Part shown: positions 51,376-61,744 of the stretch, piece after piece
Numbering within the stretch: the first letter of the stretch is position 1
Layout: every line of letters starts with the position of its first letter
Assembly (NCBI GenBank): GCA_014155875.1
Contig: JACEFZ010017865.1
Coordinates: forward strand, 16,001 to 80,000
Direction: 5' to 3'
DNA from: Cepaea nemoralis
Lineage: Eukaryota; Mollusca; Gastropoda; Stylommatophora; Helicidae
Length of the DNA stretch: 64,000 nt
The notes under the pieces: model-generated
Databases searched by the model: none
Told to the model about the DNA's origin: nothing
The model's input: the letters and a program-made list of their open reading frames with translations, nothing else
Position numbers and translations under genes: made by a program

Positions 51376-52090
51376 TTAGCCTATACTGTCGTAATGGAAA
51401 GTCTTGACCGTTGACTTGTGCTGCCTGGTTCTGCCTTTCTCCACCAATATGCTGCAAGGGTGGTGGTCGCTGCCGTGGTACCCTAGGACACCGCATCTAC
51501 ACAATGTAGTGAGCGAAGGAGAAACCAGCGCCAGATCAATAGCACTATCCTCATCCCCTGGACGGCTTGCTGTCCTGGTGACACAGCCAATGTTGATACA
51601 AACCAGGTCCATGGTTTCAAGTGCAGTCTCGAGCTCCTCCCTCTGTGTGTTGGAGGAAATGTTACCCCATGATCTGCCTTTAGCGTTGAAATCGTCTCAG
51701 AAAATAACATTTCTCTTGTGACCTAATATGTCACTTAGGCACTGCCACTTCTGGGAATCCACACTCGCGTTAAAGGGAAAAACATTAACGAACACAAATG
51801 ATGGACAGGATTTAACTCTAACCGCCTGTATTTGTATGTCGTCACTGTCCCAACTGGACATGTCTAGCTTTGAAACCACCATACTGTCGCGAATGAGAAT
51901 CGCCATTCCCAGGTTTCGCCTGTTGTAGAAACGTTTAAAGCCAGCAATTTGGAGTAGCTGATCACCCAGTCTCGTCTCCTGGGGCTCTAGAATATCATTT
52001 CTGTATACCAGGTTTTCAAGAATAGGGCCTCGTTGTTTTACGCTGGCACCTGGCACAGCTCCAATATAGAATACGATTATTCCCGAGGCC
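51376..52090 (-). pseudogene. LINE-A2 endonuclease
   Basis: Frames 52161-51697, 51710-51483 and 51612-51376 carry one endonuclease: SVKQRGPILENLVYRNDILE, PQETRLGDQLLQIAGFKRFY, AILIRDSMVVSKLDMSSWDS, then, after a stop in place of CGDFN, TRTASRPGDEDSAIDLALVS and GVLGYHGSDHHPCSILVEKG. At the position where A1 lost a base this copy keeps the ancestral length, so the A1 frameshift is private to A1. Confidence 0.83.
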
Positions 52091-52795
52091 AAGACGGTTA
52101 CATTTAAGTTTAAATTAAGGGGGGCAATTCGAAAATGGAAGAAATCGGCTGAATATAACAAAACGGGGAGACTTGAGACTGAAGTTAACTAAATTGGAAC
52201 CTGACATAATATCTCTTTGCAGCAAGCATCAAGCGCAAGGATCTCACTAAATTTAAATAATAAATAATTACTAATAATTAAAATAATATAGAAAAATCTT
52301 TCATTAAAATTATTTTGTACTTGAATTTCAGTTCTCCATTATATGTTTTGAAAATTTACTTACTGTGTTTGCTCAATAATTACCTAGTGATTTCTTCCTA
52401 AAACCTATCATTCAAGTTTCTTTAGTGAACATTTCAATTTTTGAATATTAAATATAATGTCAGTGATTCCCAACGTGGGGCCCACGCCCCACAGGGGGGC
52501 AATTCGATTGTTAAGGGGGGCAATTCGAAAATGGAAGAAATCGGCTGGATATAACAAAACGCGGAGATTTGAGACTGAAGTTAACTAAATTGGAACCTGA
52601 CATAAAATCTCTTTGCAGCAAGCATCAAGCACAAGGATCTCACTAAATTTAAATAATTACTAATAATTAAAATAATATAGAAAAATCTTTCATTAAAATT
52701 ATTTTGTACTTGAATTTCAGTTCTCCATTATATGTTTTGAAAATTTACTTACTGTGTTTGCTCAATAATTTCCTAGTGATTTCTTCCTAAAACCT

Positions 52796-53415
52796 ACCGG
52801 TCCTTTGGCTAGGATCGGGTGCATTTGCTGTTCTCCCCCCCCCCCCCCTTCCAGTAGTGCGCCTGGAATGGTCGGGGGGCCGGGATGATCAAATAAAAAA
52901 ATAAAAACCCATCACATATCTTCACCTTAGATGTGGGACTGGTGGACCACTGTGGGCAATAGCTTACAGTGAGACTAAGGGTCCACACAAAAAAAGGGGG
53001 AGACGGGGAAACCAGCTTGTCTGGGGTAACTGCCAAACCAAGAAAAAAAAATGGGACTCAGAGGTGTTTCCAAGGCACCAGGGCCGGGTTATATACTGGC
53101 CTAGACCTATTGACGCGTCCTCGTCCTATTGACGCGTCCTCGTCGAGCGTCCTGGGCAACAGGTCCCTTCGGGGTCCTGGCTAAAGTCAGTAGGATCGCC
53201 AATTCCTCTGAAGTCGGAGAGTGTCTGTCTGTACGGCGAGGAACCACCAGTCTGCACACCAATAAGCCAGACATGGGACAACGGATATTCACACAAACCT
53301 CAGGTCCTGTATGACATCACACTGATGTTGGACAACAGGATACCTTCATCCGACATACAGGACTTCGCGTTTGAGCTCAAGCCAACTAACACAAGCAAGC
53401 AAGCAACAAAAAAAA
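52796..53415 (+). mobile_element. S5 repeat, longer copy
   Basis: About 620 bp containing LSVRRGTTSLHTNKPDMGQR followed by a frame change and MLDNRIPSSDIQDFAFEL, then a (CAAG)n-type tail and poly-A. The same peptide order is in the minus-strand copy at 7790-7990, and a 23-bp unit (tattgacgcgtcctcgtc) is duplicated at about 53108-53145. The conserved amino-acid text suggests the family once encoded a protein; I do not recognise it. Confidence 0.55.
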
Positions 53416-53454
53416 AATTCACCAAACACAACCGACACACAGAGACGCGGGACC

Positions 53455-53600
53455 GGGGGGGGGGGGGGGGGCGCTGCTCTGGCCCCTCTGGGAACCGTGA
53501 GCCCTTCTAAACAAAAATATTCGAGTTTCTTTAGTGAACATTTAAATTTTTGAATATTAAAAATGATGCATATGTTGGGGGGGGGGGGGGGGGGGGCATA
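53455..53600. repeat. Poly-G runs
   Basis: Two G runs (about 53455-53471 and 53577-53596) in the H2/S5 junction area. Confidence 0.85.
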
Positions 53601-53656
53601 AGAATTCTAGAAAGGCTTAGGTGGGGCATAGCACAAAAAAGGTTGGGAAACATTGG

Positions 53657-54240
53657 TCTAGATTCTATTAAGGTATTTCCCAACTTGTCTCAGATAACAT
53701 TTAATTGAGGTTGAACATTTCTTGTCAATAACTTCATTTCTTTGAACATTTCGTAATCTCTTCCATTCTTATGATATTGCTCTATTTTAATACAACAATC
53801 TTGCATGTGTTGGTGTTCGTCCTTTCTTGTGTTCTTTCTTATTTCTTGTGTTAAAAAATTTATAATTCATCATACTGTTATCGGTTTCTCCTTTTGTTTT
53901 TTGTTCCCTTCGTTGTTTTATTAATTCTAACGTGCATGGTATAATCCATGGCTTATGTTGCTTAGTCCTGGTCGGAATTAAATCTATGGCTGCTGTTATC
54001 AAGATATCTCTAGCGTGTACTGCCAGTTCAGCAGGTGTCATTTCCTCTTGTACAGACATCAAGACCGCAACACGATTCTTCACTTCTACGTTGTATGCAT
54101 CTGGTATTTTCGTGAGATCAAAACGAATTGGCCTTGGTCCTCGGGTAAGCTTTTTAAGTTTTAAATTTCAGATCTGCTTCTAATAACTGATGATCTGTAT
54201 CACAGTCTGCACTTCGTAGGGATTTTTCAGATGTGTCATA
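53657..54240 (-). pseudogene. LINE-B linker/endonuclease end (B4)
   Basis: Minus-strand frame 54083-53787 has KNRVAVLMSVQEEMTPAELA, VHARDILITAAIDLIPTRTK and KPWIIPCTLELIKQRREQK. The left end covers NVQPQLNVI and the right end the SADCDTDHQLLEAD-type endonuclease tail. It matches B1 from about 19940 to 20500. It may be the other side of the same old element as B3, with about 1 kb of LINE-B missing between. Confidence 0.78.
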
Positions 54241-54790
54241 TAGTAATGATTTCTGCACATGTAGTGATAATATGTTATGCATTAATCAATTCTACATATT
54301 TTTCCTTTGCAGTGTATATATTATTGTTGCTATTGCTGTTGTTCTTTAAGATTAATTAACCTAATGAAAGATGTATGAATGAGTCGTGCATAAAACAAGG
54401 AAGCTATGAAGGGTAGTATGTTAGACGAACATAATTTTAATCCTTTGAAAGTAAATTTCGATCGTTCGTTCGTTTATTCACTCGTTCGTCCTTTCATTTG
54501 TTCATTCATGTGTTCGTTCCTCCGTTGGATAGAATTAGTCGTCTTACAAGGAAGTTCCCCTCTTATTTCATCTCTCTGCCTATAGAATTATCTTCGCATG
54601 TTCCACAGCAGCCACAGTTCTATTCCCATTAGAAGTTCCTCGGCCTGTCTCATTATTGTCCGTGTTTTACATTATATAGAAGTATATCTGTCTGCGTGGT
54701 CTCGAGGCTCTATACGCTTGCACTTGAACTACCTGTGCCCTGATGGTGAGGTAGGTGGATAGTACCCTAGACAGGTCAGTTGGGCTTCAA
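54241..54790. other. No recognisable gene
   Basis: A cgttcgttcgtt-rich stretch at about 54460-54525 and short frames only. Confidence 0.5.
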
Positions 54791-54794
54791 TGTT

Positions 54795-54870
54795 ACATCC
54801 CCGTTCACAAATCAATGGCAAACTACTGAGCGTGAACTTAAAAGGAAATCAACGGAAAGTCTATGTACTT
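54795..54870 (+). repeat. S1-type SINE body fragment
   Basis: ttcacaaatcaatggcaaac + tactgagcgtgaactt and aaatcaacgg match the S1 body. The head is a weak tRNA-like region from about 54730. Confidence 0.55.
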
Positions 54871-54889
54871 CTTCTTGTATTTATTCTAC

Positions 54890-55022
54890 GTAGAAGTGAG
54901 GAATCGTTTTGGGGTCTTGATGTCTATACAAGAGGAAATTACACCTGATGAACTGGCAATACAAGTTAGAGATATCCCTACGAAGTGCAAACTGTGATAC
55001 AGATCATCAGTTATTAGAAGCA
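54890..55022 (+). pseudogene. LINE-B fragment with permuted order (B5)
   Basis: First LINE-B text equal to B1 20072-20156 (gtagaagtgaggaatcgttt ... agagatatc), directly followed by text equal to B1 about 19943-19986 (cctacgaagtgcaaactgtg atacagatcatcag). The later segment precedes the earlier one. Confidence 0.75.
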
Positions 55023-55029
55023 AGTAGGT

Positions 55030-55240
55030 TACCAACTAACAGTATACCACAACAAGCAATGATGTACAGACCAGATGGAAGCAGAGAGACTGAGGCTGAC
55101 CATGTAAACGATGGACGCAGGGAATAACAGAGTCCATGGGAATATCGATACAAGAAGCCCATAAGCGGGCACTCTCCCGCTGTTTATACTTCACTTCGAT
55201 ACCGCAAGGTACAAGAGGAACATGGATGAGATGAGATGAG
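55030..55240 (+). repeat. Repeat S7 with (GATGA)n tail
   Basis: Ends in cgataccgcaaggtacaaga + ggaacatg and five to six gatga units. Its reverse complement gave rise to the tandem array at 40565-40875. The head is unknown. Confidence 0.55.
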
Positions 55241-55274
55241 ATGAGACGGAAAGTCATGGTTGCTCGCAACGTTC

Positions 55275-55897
55275 TCTAAAAGGATCAGCAACTTCTTATT
55301 TATAGTATACATCAAGATAAATGGAATCGGTTTGAAACAAGTCAAAGTATGTAAGTAGTTGGGTACTTTAATAGCAACAAATGGAAGATGTATTCAGGAA
55401 GTTAAGTGTAGAATGGCATAAGCAAAAGCAGCGTTTCGCAAGATGAAGAATATTCTCTGCAATTTATCTTTGTCAATCGAAGTGGGGAAAAGTGTTCTCG
55501 AGAGCTATATTGAGCCAATCCTGATGCACGGGAGGGAATCATGGACAATTAGCAGGAAGTGAGGAATTATGTGGAAGCTGTAGGGATGTTGTTTTATGGA
55601 ACAATGGTGAGAACGTGGAAAGAAAGAGCTATAGAGACATATTGAATGAAGTAAACTCACAAAGAGAACTAGTTATTCTCATCTGCAGCAGACAGCTCCC
55701 CATTATTTGGGTTTGTCATGAGACGAGAAAGGATGGAGCATGTCGCCACAACGGGAAGACTGGAGGGGAAGAGAGACGGGGGCAGACCAAGAGAGAAGAT
55801 GGGCATGATGGCGTGGAGGAACGTCGGTTCAGAATTATTGGTTGCAAATCAGACAGAAGGCTGTTTAAATGTCGCTTGTTTACGTCTTGAAGTTTAT
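55275..55897 (+). pseudogene. LINE-G (RTE-like) 3' part
   Basis: Broken frames give GTLIATNGRCIQEVKCRMA, KAAFRKMKNILCNLSLSIEV, LESYIEPILMHGRESWTISR and, after more frameshifts, RDILNEVNSQRELVILICSR, then MRRERMEHVATTGRLEGKRD and GRPREKMGMMAWRNVGSE. This is the usual post-palm RTE-like text. LINE-F2 follows directly at its end. A second fragment is at 60590-61040. Confidence 0.75.
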
Positions 55898-55909
55898 TTG
55901 GTATATGGT
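55898..55909. repeat. Left TSD of LINE-F2
   Basis: ttggtatatggt here and at 56525-56536. Confidence 0.75.
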
Positions 55910-56524
55910 CCATCCATCCATCATGTGCCATGCCGGTAAGCGTGAGCGGTCATGTTCTGCCATCTCACTCGATCACCAGAGTCGTGGATCAGCTCCGTGT
56001 TTCTGTCTCGACCATGCCAGAAGACCAAGCCATCCAGGTACTTGCTTCTAGGTCTTCCCCTTGCTCTGTTCCCCTCGATCTTACCAGTTGTCACCAAGTT
56101 CTCCAGATCATTTCTTCTCATAACATGCCCAAAAAATTGTGACTGTCTACGTCTAATGTCTCTAATCAGTTTACGATCTTCATTTGTTTCTTGAAGAACT
56201 TGTTCATTGGTCTTTCTGGTTGTCCATGGTATTCTTTGCATTTTCCTCAGAAACCACATTTCTACAGTCATCAGATGTTTTTCAGCCTGACTGCTCATTG
56301 TCCAAGCTTCACATCCATATAAGAGTACAGGTTCTATATAGCATCTCAACACTCTTTTTCTCGTTTCAGTTGACATCTTTTTATTGGTCAGTATGTTTTT
56401 CATCTTGCTAAAGGCTACTTTTGCCATGGCGATTCTTGTTCTAATCTCTTCAAGGCATCTCCCATCAGATGTTATTACTGTTCCAAGATAATTTACCTAT
56501 TCACTTGTTATATATGGTATTCAC
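55910..56524 (-). mobile_element. LINE-F (F2), 5'-truncated
   Basis: 615-bp 3' end with a (GATG)n-type tail and a 12-bp TSD. It parallels F1 at 17692-18369. The 5' junction carries about 15 bp (atatatggtattcac) that looks like a scrambled copy of the target sequence. Confidence 0.8.
55921..56427 (-). pseudogene. RT C-terminal region of LINE-F2
   Basis: 168 open codons: KVAFSKMKNILTNKKMSTET, VLRCYIEPVLLYGCEAWTMS, EMWFLRKMQRIPWTTRKTNE, RRRQSQFFGHVMRRNDLENL and TTGKIEGNRARGRPRSKYLD, ending WQNMTAHAYRHGT. The C-terminus is complete and without lesions, so F2 is probably younger than F1. The palm is missing by 5' truncation. Confidence 0.85.
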
Positions 56525-56677
56525 TTGGTATATGGTAGTAAGTAAGTAATTAGGTAAAGGTCGCTCTTCCGTACATTGAGGTGTATTGTGTATGTTGTAG
56601 TAAGTAGGTAGTCATTGGTCGCTTTTCCGTACCTTGTGGTTTATTGTGTATTTTGTAGTAAGTAGGTAGCTATTAGT

Positions 56678-56690
56678 CACTTTTCCCTAC
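56678..56690. repeat. Left TSD of LINE-A5
   Basis: cacttttccctac here and at 56987-56999. The minisatellite unit contains this text once, so removal of the insert restores a normal unit. Confidence 0.85.
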
Positions 56691-56989
56691 CAGTTATCAG
56701 TTATCAGTTGGGGTATCTTCATTGCACCCCGGACATGTACATAGGTGCTTAGATCCTCCCCCCCCCCCCCCCCCAGCATATGCATCAGCGTCCGGTGGCT
56801 AATAGTGCCAGTTCTGTGTTGGTTAACGAGGCACCTCGTTTTCCCGATGTACCTCTCGCGTCTGGCTGTGCCGATTCTTACTCCCAAGTCTTTCATCCTG
56901 GACAGCGATGTGGATTCACTGACGTCAAAGTCCTCTGTTCTCGCCATATCTTTGAGGACGTTAATAACATCGGCACGATCCATGGGCAC
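56687..56989 (-). pseudogene. C-terminus of an LINE-A3-type protein
   Basis: 100 codons: MDRADVINVLKDMARTEDFD, SLSRMKDLGVRIGTARRERY and QHRTGTISHRTLMHMLGG, near-identical to the A3 C-terminus (31490-31720), before the frame is disturbed by the poly-C/G expansion. The HLWTCPECNED end survives only in a shifted frame. Confidence 0.8.
56691..56986 (-). mobile_element. LINE-A3-type 3' end (A5)
   Basis: A 296-bp, extremely 5'-truncated insertion whose tail is (AACTGAT)n instead of the (CTAA)n of A1/A3. It sits in the ~60-bp minisatellite with a 13-bp TSD. A poly-C run (56757-56774) has expanded within it. Confidence 0.87.
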
Positions 56990-57374
56990 TTTTCCCTACA
57001 TTGAGGTGTACTGTGTATGTTGTAGTAAGTGGGTTGTCATTGGTCGCTTTTCCGTCCATTGAGGTGTATTATGTATTTTGTAGTAAGTAGGTAGTCATTG
57101 GTCGCTTTTCCGTACACTGAGGTGTATTTTGATTGTTGTAGTAAGTAGATAGCTATTGCTCACTTTTCCGTACATTGAGGTGAAATGTGCAAATGGTAGT
57201 AAGTAAGTAAGTAAGTACATAAAGACCGCATTTCAGTACATTGATGTGTATTGTGTATATAGTCATTATATAAGTAAACAAGTAAGTAACGGTCGCCTGT
57301 TCCTGCCTTGAATGAATCACCCAAATAAACGAGAAGTAGATTGTGAGCTTTACTAAAACACGACTACAAGAGAC

Positions 57375-57425
57375 AAATTGGACGTTGCGGCCAAAGGCTT
57401 CGTCAGCACAGGACAAACAAATACA
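57375..57425 (-). other. Hammerhead-like core (copy 3)
   Basis: On the minus strand: gtatttgtttgtcctgtg, CTGACGA (57406-57400), AGCCTTTGGCC and GCAACGTCC. It shares leader and core with 13805-13862 and 10310-10350. CUGACGA is a tolerated variant of CUGAUGA, but GCAA in place of GAAA argues against activity. Confidence 0.4.
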
Positions 57426-57719
57426 AACCAACACAAAACTACATGAAACACACTATGACAATATTAAACTATTAAACTAATTAAAATAAAATGTACTCAT
57501 CTGAATACTGTGTCCTAGCTTGGAAGGTCTGACACACGTAGGGCGCCAGTGGATCAAACCGTGATGAGTATATGATAGGTGAGGTAAGCTGGTAAATTAC
57601 GCTTTTCCACATCCTGAGGTGTATTTGCTATACGGGAATATATAATGACGACATGGACCCTCTCAGAAGCGTTGATGCGTCGTGGGTATATGTTGCGACC
57701 CCCATATTTGTAAAAATCA
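57426..57719. other. No recognisable feature
   Basis: A/T-rich then mixed sequence; nothing identified. Confidence 0.5.
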
Positions 57720-57905
57720 TTCGGCGCCCGGTGGGAGTGGTAGTAAATATCACACCTATAGCCTTTATTTCCCGTGTCATTTCCTGGTACCTATTTCAGA
57801 CTTGATCGACCTTACAGCACAGCTCAGTTAACAAACAATCAACTGGGTGGGGACTCGAAATCACGACCACCTGACTCAAAGCCATCTGCTCCTAAATTGT
57901 CTGCG
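57720..57905 (-). repeat. SINE S3 copy
   Basis: On the minus strand: tttaggagcagatggctttg (A box), B box gtgatttcgagtccccaccc, body ggtcgatcaagtctgaaata + ggtaccaggaaatgac and end gggaaataaaggc. Confidence 0.75.
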
Positions 57906-58024
57906 GCTTACTTCAAACCCTTCATGTCAGAGTTGTGAACCAGCAATCCTGTCCTTAGGACCAAAGACGCCGACGACATAAGAGTACACATTTACATATG
58001 TTTTTCAAAAGAATATATAAAACC

Positions 58025-58139
58025 AATAGGCAATAATGGGAAGAGAAGGTCAACCAGAGAGACGAATGGAGACGGATTGTATCTGCAGGAAAGAACCTCA
58101 ATGGCTCGGAACGCTGAAGAAGAAGAAGAATAGGCAATA
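58025..58139 (+). mobile_element. LINE-C 3' end (C3), 93 bp with TSD
   Basis: 58036-58128 equals the last part of LINE-C (agagaaggtcaaccagagag ... cggaacgctgaagaagaaga). It is flanked by aataggcaata at 58025-58035 and 58129-58139. An extreme 5' truncation. Confidence 0.85.
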
Positions 58140-58454
58140 AGCAATCAATTAACTTGTTTACTGCAAGTCTCAGAAGCTTCGACAGTCGACGATACAGTAT
58201 TCTACATAATAATCAGATTTTATTTTCGAGCAAAGAACAGTGTAGAAACAAAACTCAGAAAAAAGGAAGATTACTGCATCTTTTAGCGCAGCCTTTAGCA
58301 AGCAAATTATCTCACTTGAATACTTAAAATGCAGACGGCAGATTCGGTTTAAAAATAAACCACAGAAGCAAGATCGAGCTGATGACCTTAAGAAATGTTA
58401 GGTGGCGGTTTTGCTTCTTAAATGTGTTTGGTATTTGATTTGACGTTTAACTTT

Positions 58455-59700
58455 GCAATGGTGGTGTTGGCTTTTGCGTCAGGCGTCGGGAATATTGTAA
58501 GCAGGCAAAGATAAGTAGAAGGAATAATGTAAGCTGGCAAAAATATGTAGGAGAGGGAATAATGTAAGCGGGGGAAGATAAGTAGGAGAGGGAATAATGT
58601 AAGCGGGTAAAGATAAGTAAGAGAAGGAATAATGTAAGCGGGCGAAGATGAGTAGGAGAGGGAATAATGTAAGCGGGCAAAACTAAGTAGGAGAGGGAAT
58701 AATGTAAGCGGGCAAAGATAAGTAGCAGAGGGAATAATGTAAGCATGCAAAATAAGTAGGAGAAGGAATAATGTAACCTGGAGAAGATAAGTTGGAGCGG
58801 GAATAATGTAAGTGGGCAAAGATATGTAGGAGAGAGAATAATGTAAGCGTGCAAAATAAGTAGGAGAAGGAATAATGTAACCTGGCGAAGATAAGTAGGA
58901 GAGGGAATAATGTAAGCGGGCAAAAATAAGTAGGAGAAGGAATAATGTAAGCGGGGTAAGATAAGTAGGAGCGGGAATAATGAAAGCGGCCGAAGATAAG
59001 TAGGAGAGGGAATAATGTAAGCGGGTGAAGATGAGTAGGAGAGGGAATAATGTGAGCGTGCAAAAATAAGTAGGAGAAGGAATAATGTAAGCGGGCGAAG
59101 ATAAGTAGGAGAGGGAATAATGAAAGCGGCCGAAGATAAGTAGGAGAGGGAATAATGTAAGCGGGCGAAGATAAGTAGGAGAGGGAATAATCAAAAGCGG
59201 CCGAAGATAAGTAGGAGAGGGAATAATGTAAGCGGGCGAAGATGAGTAGGAGAGGGAATAATGTAAGCGGGCGAATATGAGTAGGAGAGGGAATAATGTA
59301 AGCGGACGAAAATGAGTAGGAGAGGGAATAATGTAAGCGGGCAAAACTGAATAGGAGAGGGTATAATGTAAGCGGGCAAAGATATGTAGGAGAGGGAATA
59401 ATGTATGCGTGCAAAAATAAGTAGGAGAAGGAATAATGTAAGCTAGCCAAGATAAGTAGGAGAGGGAATAATGTAAGCGGGCAAAGATAAATAAGAAAGG
59501 GAATAATGTAAGCTGTCAAAGATATGTAAGAGAGGGAATAATGTAAGCAGGCAAAGATAAGTAGGAGAGGGAATAATGTAAGCGGGCAAAGATAAGTAGG
59601 AGAGGGGAAAATGTAAGCAGGAAAAGATAAGTAGAAGAAGTAATAATGTAAGCAGGAAAAGATAAATAGGAAAAGGAATAATGTACGCAGGCAAAAATCA
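58455..59700. repeat. 35-bp minisatellite, about 35 units
   Basis: Units aataatgtaagcgggcgaag + ataagtaggagaggg with many point variants (gcggcc, gtgca, ctggcg types recur in a patterned order). 35 bp is not divisible by 3, so the minus strand yields interlocked frames of up to 308 aa reading SPTYLRPLTLFPLLLIFARL; these are not genes. Confidence 0.95.
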
Positions 59701-59759
59701 GTAAGAGAGTGTTGATAAAAATGTGTAGGAGAAGAGGCTGTTTAGTGGGTAAACGAGCA

Positions 59760-60030
59760 GATAGGCAGGTTGATATATGACTGGGTCAGGTAAAGAGCTG
59801 TGCTGATGCCGAAGTTGCGGGTTCAACCCCTAAACCGGTCAGTTGGATTAAAATGTCGACTCCTCGTCCTTGACCTGGGAGACGAGGATGTAAATGATAA
59901 GTACCTCCAAAGTTGCAGTGGTGGTGAGGGACATTGGTTGTATGGACAGTTAATTCATACGCAAATATCAGTCCAGCGCACTAGAAGCAGTAGAATGTAT
60001 ATGGACTACGTTTGAGTTCAGCGCGAGCGA
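59760..60030 (+). repeat. SINE S2 copy
   Basis: gagctgtgctgatgccgaag + ttgcgggttcaacccctaaa (B box), ctcctcgtccttgacctggg, atcagtccagcgcactagaa and gtttgagttcagcgcgag. The 5' A-box part is diverged. Ends near an aaaaataaagaaa tail. Confidence 0.75.
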
Positions 60031-60071
60031 ACAAAAATAAAGAAAGCAATCGAGGCCCATAGAGCAGTATC

Positions 60072-60500
60072 AGGTCTTAGTCAGATTTGACTGAGCTACC
60101 TTACGGCAGCAGGCGGTACTACCTGTTTTCTGTTAGCGGCGAATGTTGGCCAAAACTGACACCCCACATTACGCCAATAGCTTCGGGAGGGGGGGGGGGG
60201 TGCGATTGTGCTATTGGGAGAGAAAAAAACCTTACCCTAGTGCGAAAAAATACAACCTAAAGACTAAATGTCATGGCAGGGCAGACCAGGTCCTAAGCCT
60301 TGGTCAGCAACTGGTCCAGGATTAAAGCTCCGACAGGTGGACAGTTAGAGCATTTCTTTGCTGATCCGGCAGTTTGTGAAGCTTGTCTTGCTCAATACGT
60401 ATTGGTGTTACTTTCCTCTGGAGTAAACTAGACAGGCCGAGAGAGAGAGAGAGAGAGACTATGCTGCATGGACAACACATGGTCTCTAAATTCAGGCCAG
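60072..60500 (-). repeat. Interspersed repeat S4
   Basis: Minus-strand copy covering nearly the whole family, with a (GA)n tract grown at 60441-60459 and a poly-G run at 60187-60200. Confidence 0.75.
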
Positions 60501-60589
60501 GCTTTGTGTTATGGAGAGGTATAACTCCATTTTACAAACTACCGTCGGTCAAGACGGCAAGATGTCAGTCAGTCAGTCGTAGTTCAATA

Positions 60590-61040
60590 ACGAATATGTA
60601 TAGAAGCAAATCATGGACAGTTATCACAGAAGTGAGGAATTATGTGGAAGCTGCAGAGATGTGATTGTCTTGAAGAATAATGAGAACACCGTGGTCGGAC
60701 ACAAAGAACAAAGAGGATATCTTGATAAGAAGAGGATATTTTGATAAAAAGAGTAATGGAGGTTTCTGGAAAGAAGCTAACTCACCAAGAGAAGTTGCTA
60801 CTCAAATCAGACCGCGGCAGTCCACATTGTCTAGGCACGTCATAAGAAAGGGAAAGCTGGAATGTGTCGCGACAACGGTAAAGGTGGAGAGGAGAAGAGG
60901 CAAGGGAGAGCAAAAGAGATCGTGCTGAACAGTCTGACATCATGCCATACAGGAACATCGAGTTTAGAACAGACTGGCAGTAAGCGAGATAAAAGATTGT
61001 GTAGAGACATGATCACCAACGCCACACGACATGGACTATA
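60590..61040 (+). pseudogene. LINE-G 3' fragment
   Basis: Broken frames give RSKSWTVITEVRNYVEAAEM, WKEANSPREVATQIRPRQST and LSRHVIRKGKLECVATTVKV + ERRRGK. Related to the LINE-G copy at 55275-55897 (atcatggacaattagc... and gaggaattatgtggaagctg shared). It contains a small duplicated phrase (aagaggatat.ttgataa). No TSD seen. Confidence 0.7.
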
Positions 61041-61077
61041 TGAAGGGACATTTTTTTATAATATACAGGGAGACAGA

Positions 61078-61700
61078 CAGACTAATAGGTAGGTATGCAG
61101 GTACATAGATGGGTAGTTAGGTAGGTATGCAGGTATTTAAGTAAGTAGATAGGTGGGTAAGTAGCTGTGTAGGTAGTTATGTAGGTAGGTAATTAGATAG
61201 GAAGGAAAATGGGTAGGTATGTAGGTATCTAGGTAGATAGTTATGTAGCTGGGTAATTAGGTAGGTATTTAGGTAGAAGGTAGTTACGCAACTATGTAGT
61301 ATTTAGGTATGTAGGTAGTTTGTAAGTATGTAGGTAGTCAGGTAGGTAGTTAGGTAGGTATCTAGGTATTTAGTCTGTAGGTAGTTAGTTAGGTAGGTAT
61401 TTAGGTAGATAGGTATGTAGTTAGTTAGATAGGCAGGTTGTTAGGTAGGTAGTTATGTAGGTAAGTAGTTAGGTAGCTAGGTGGTTATGTCGATATGTAG
61501 GTATTTAGTAGGTAGGTAGTTAGGTAGGTAGGTAGGTACTGGGTAGTCAGGTAGGTAGCTAGGTAGGTGGCTAGGTAGGTAGGTAGGTTGTTAGGTAGGT
61601 AAGTAGTTAGATAATTAGGTAGTTATGTAGATAGGTAGTATGGTAGATAGGTAGGTAGGTAGGTAGGTAGGTATGTATGTATATATTTAGGTGGGAAGCA
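61078..61700. repeat. Degenerate (GTAG/GGTA)n field
   Basis: About 620 bp of taggtaggtag, gtatgtagg and gtagttag variants. Confidence 0.95.
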
Positions 61701-61744
61701 GGATGGTCAGGTGTGTAGGTAAGCAGACAGGTAGGCAGAACGAT

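Larger units (their letters stand above)
48763..52112 (-). mobile_element. LINE-A (A2), long but decayed copy
   Basis: About 3.35 kb on the minus strand with a (CTAA)n tail at 48763-48780. Close to A1, but with at least three internal deletions (about 49010, 49580 and 50490), a poly-T/poly-G insertion at 51121-51160 and several frameshifts. The 5' end stops about 320 bp short of the A1 start, so the TTTCCGG promoter region is absent. The left flank is LINE-B3; the right flank is repeat H2. No TSD found. Confidence 0.85.
52112..53654 (+). mobile_element. hAT-like repeat H2, duplicated, with an S5 insert
   Basis: Two head-to-tail copies share ggggggcaattcgaaaatgg, cctgacataa.atctctttgc and atttcttcctaaaacct (52112-52462, 5' end incomplete; 52463-53654). 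The second starts CAGTGATTCCCAACGTGGGG and ends ggttgggaaacattg, hAT-type termini. It is split at about 52796-53518 by an S5 repeat, after which ttcgagtttctttagtgaac and a poly-G run complete it. The first copy is 5'-incomplete and overlaps the LINE-A2 junction. No transposase. Confidence 0.7.
56537..57295. repeat. ~60-bp minisatellite, interrupted by LINE-A5
   Basis: Units of gtagtaagtaggtag..attg, gtcgcttttccgtacattga and ggtgtattgtgtat.t; about eight copies in total on both sides of A5. Confidence 0.9.

Noticed and set aside
52463..53654. 8-bp TSD for H2
   Set aside because: The flanks (aatataatgt and gtctagatt) do not match; the hAT assignment rests on the termini only.
58418..59694. Overlapping minus-strand frames of 158-308 aa (SPTYLRPLTLFP repeats)
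   Set aside because: Read-through of a 35-bp minisatellite lacking stops; several frames are open at once, so there is no gene.
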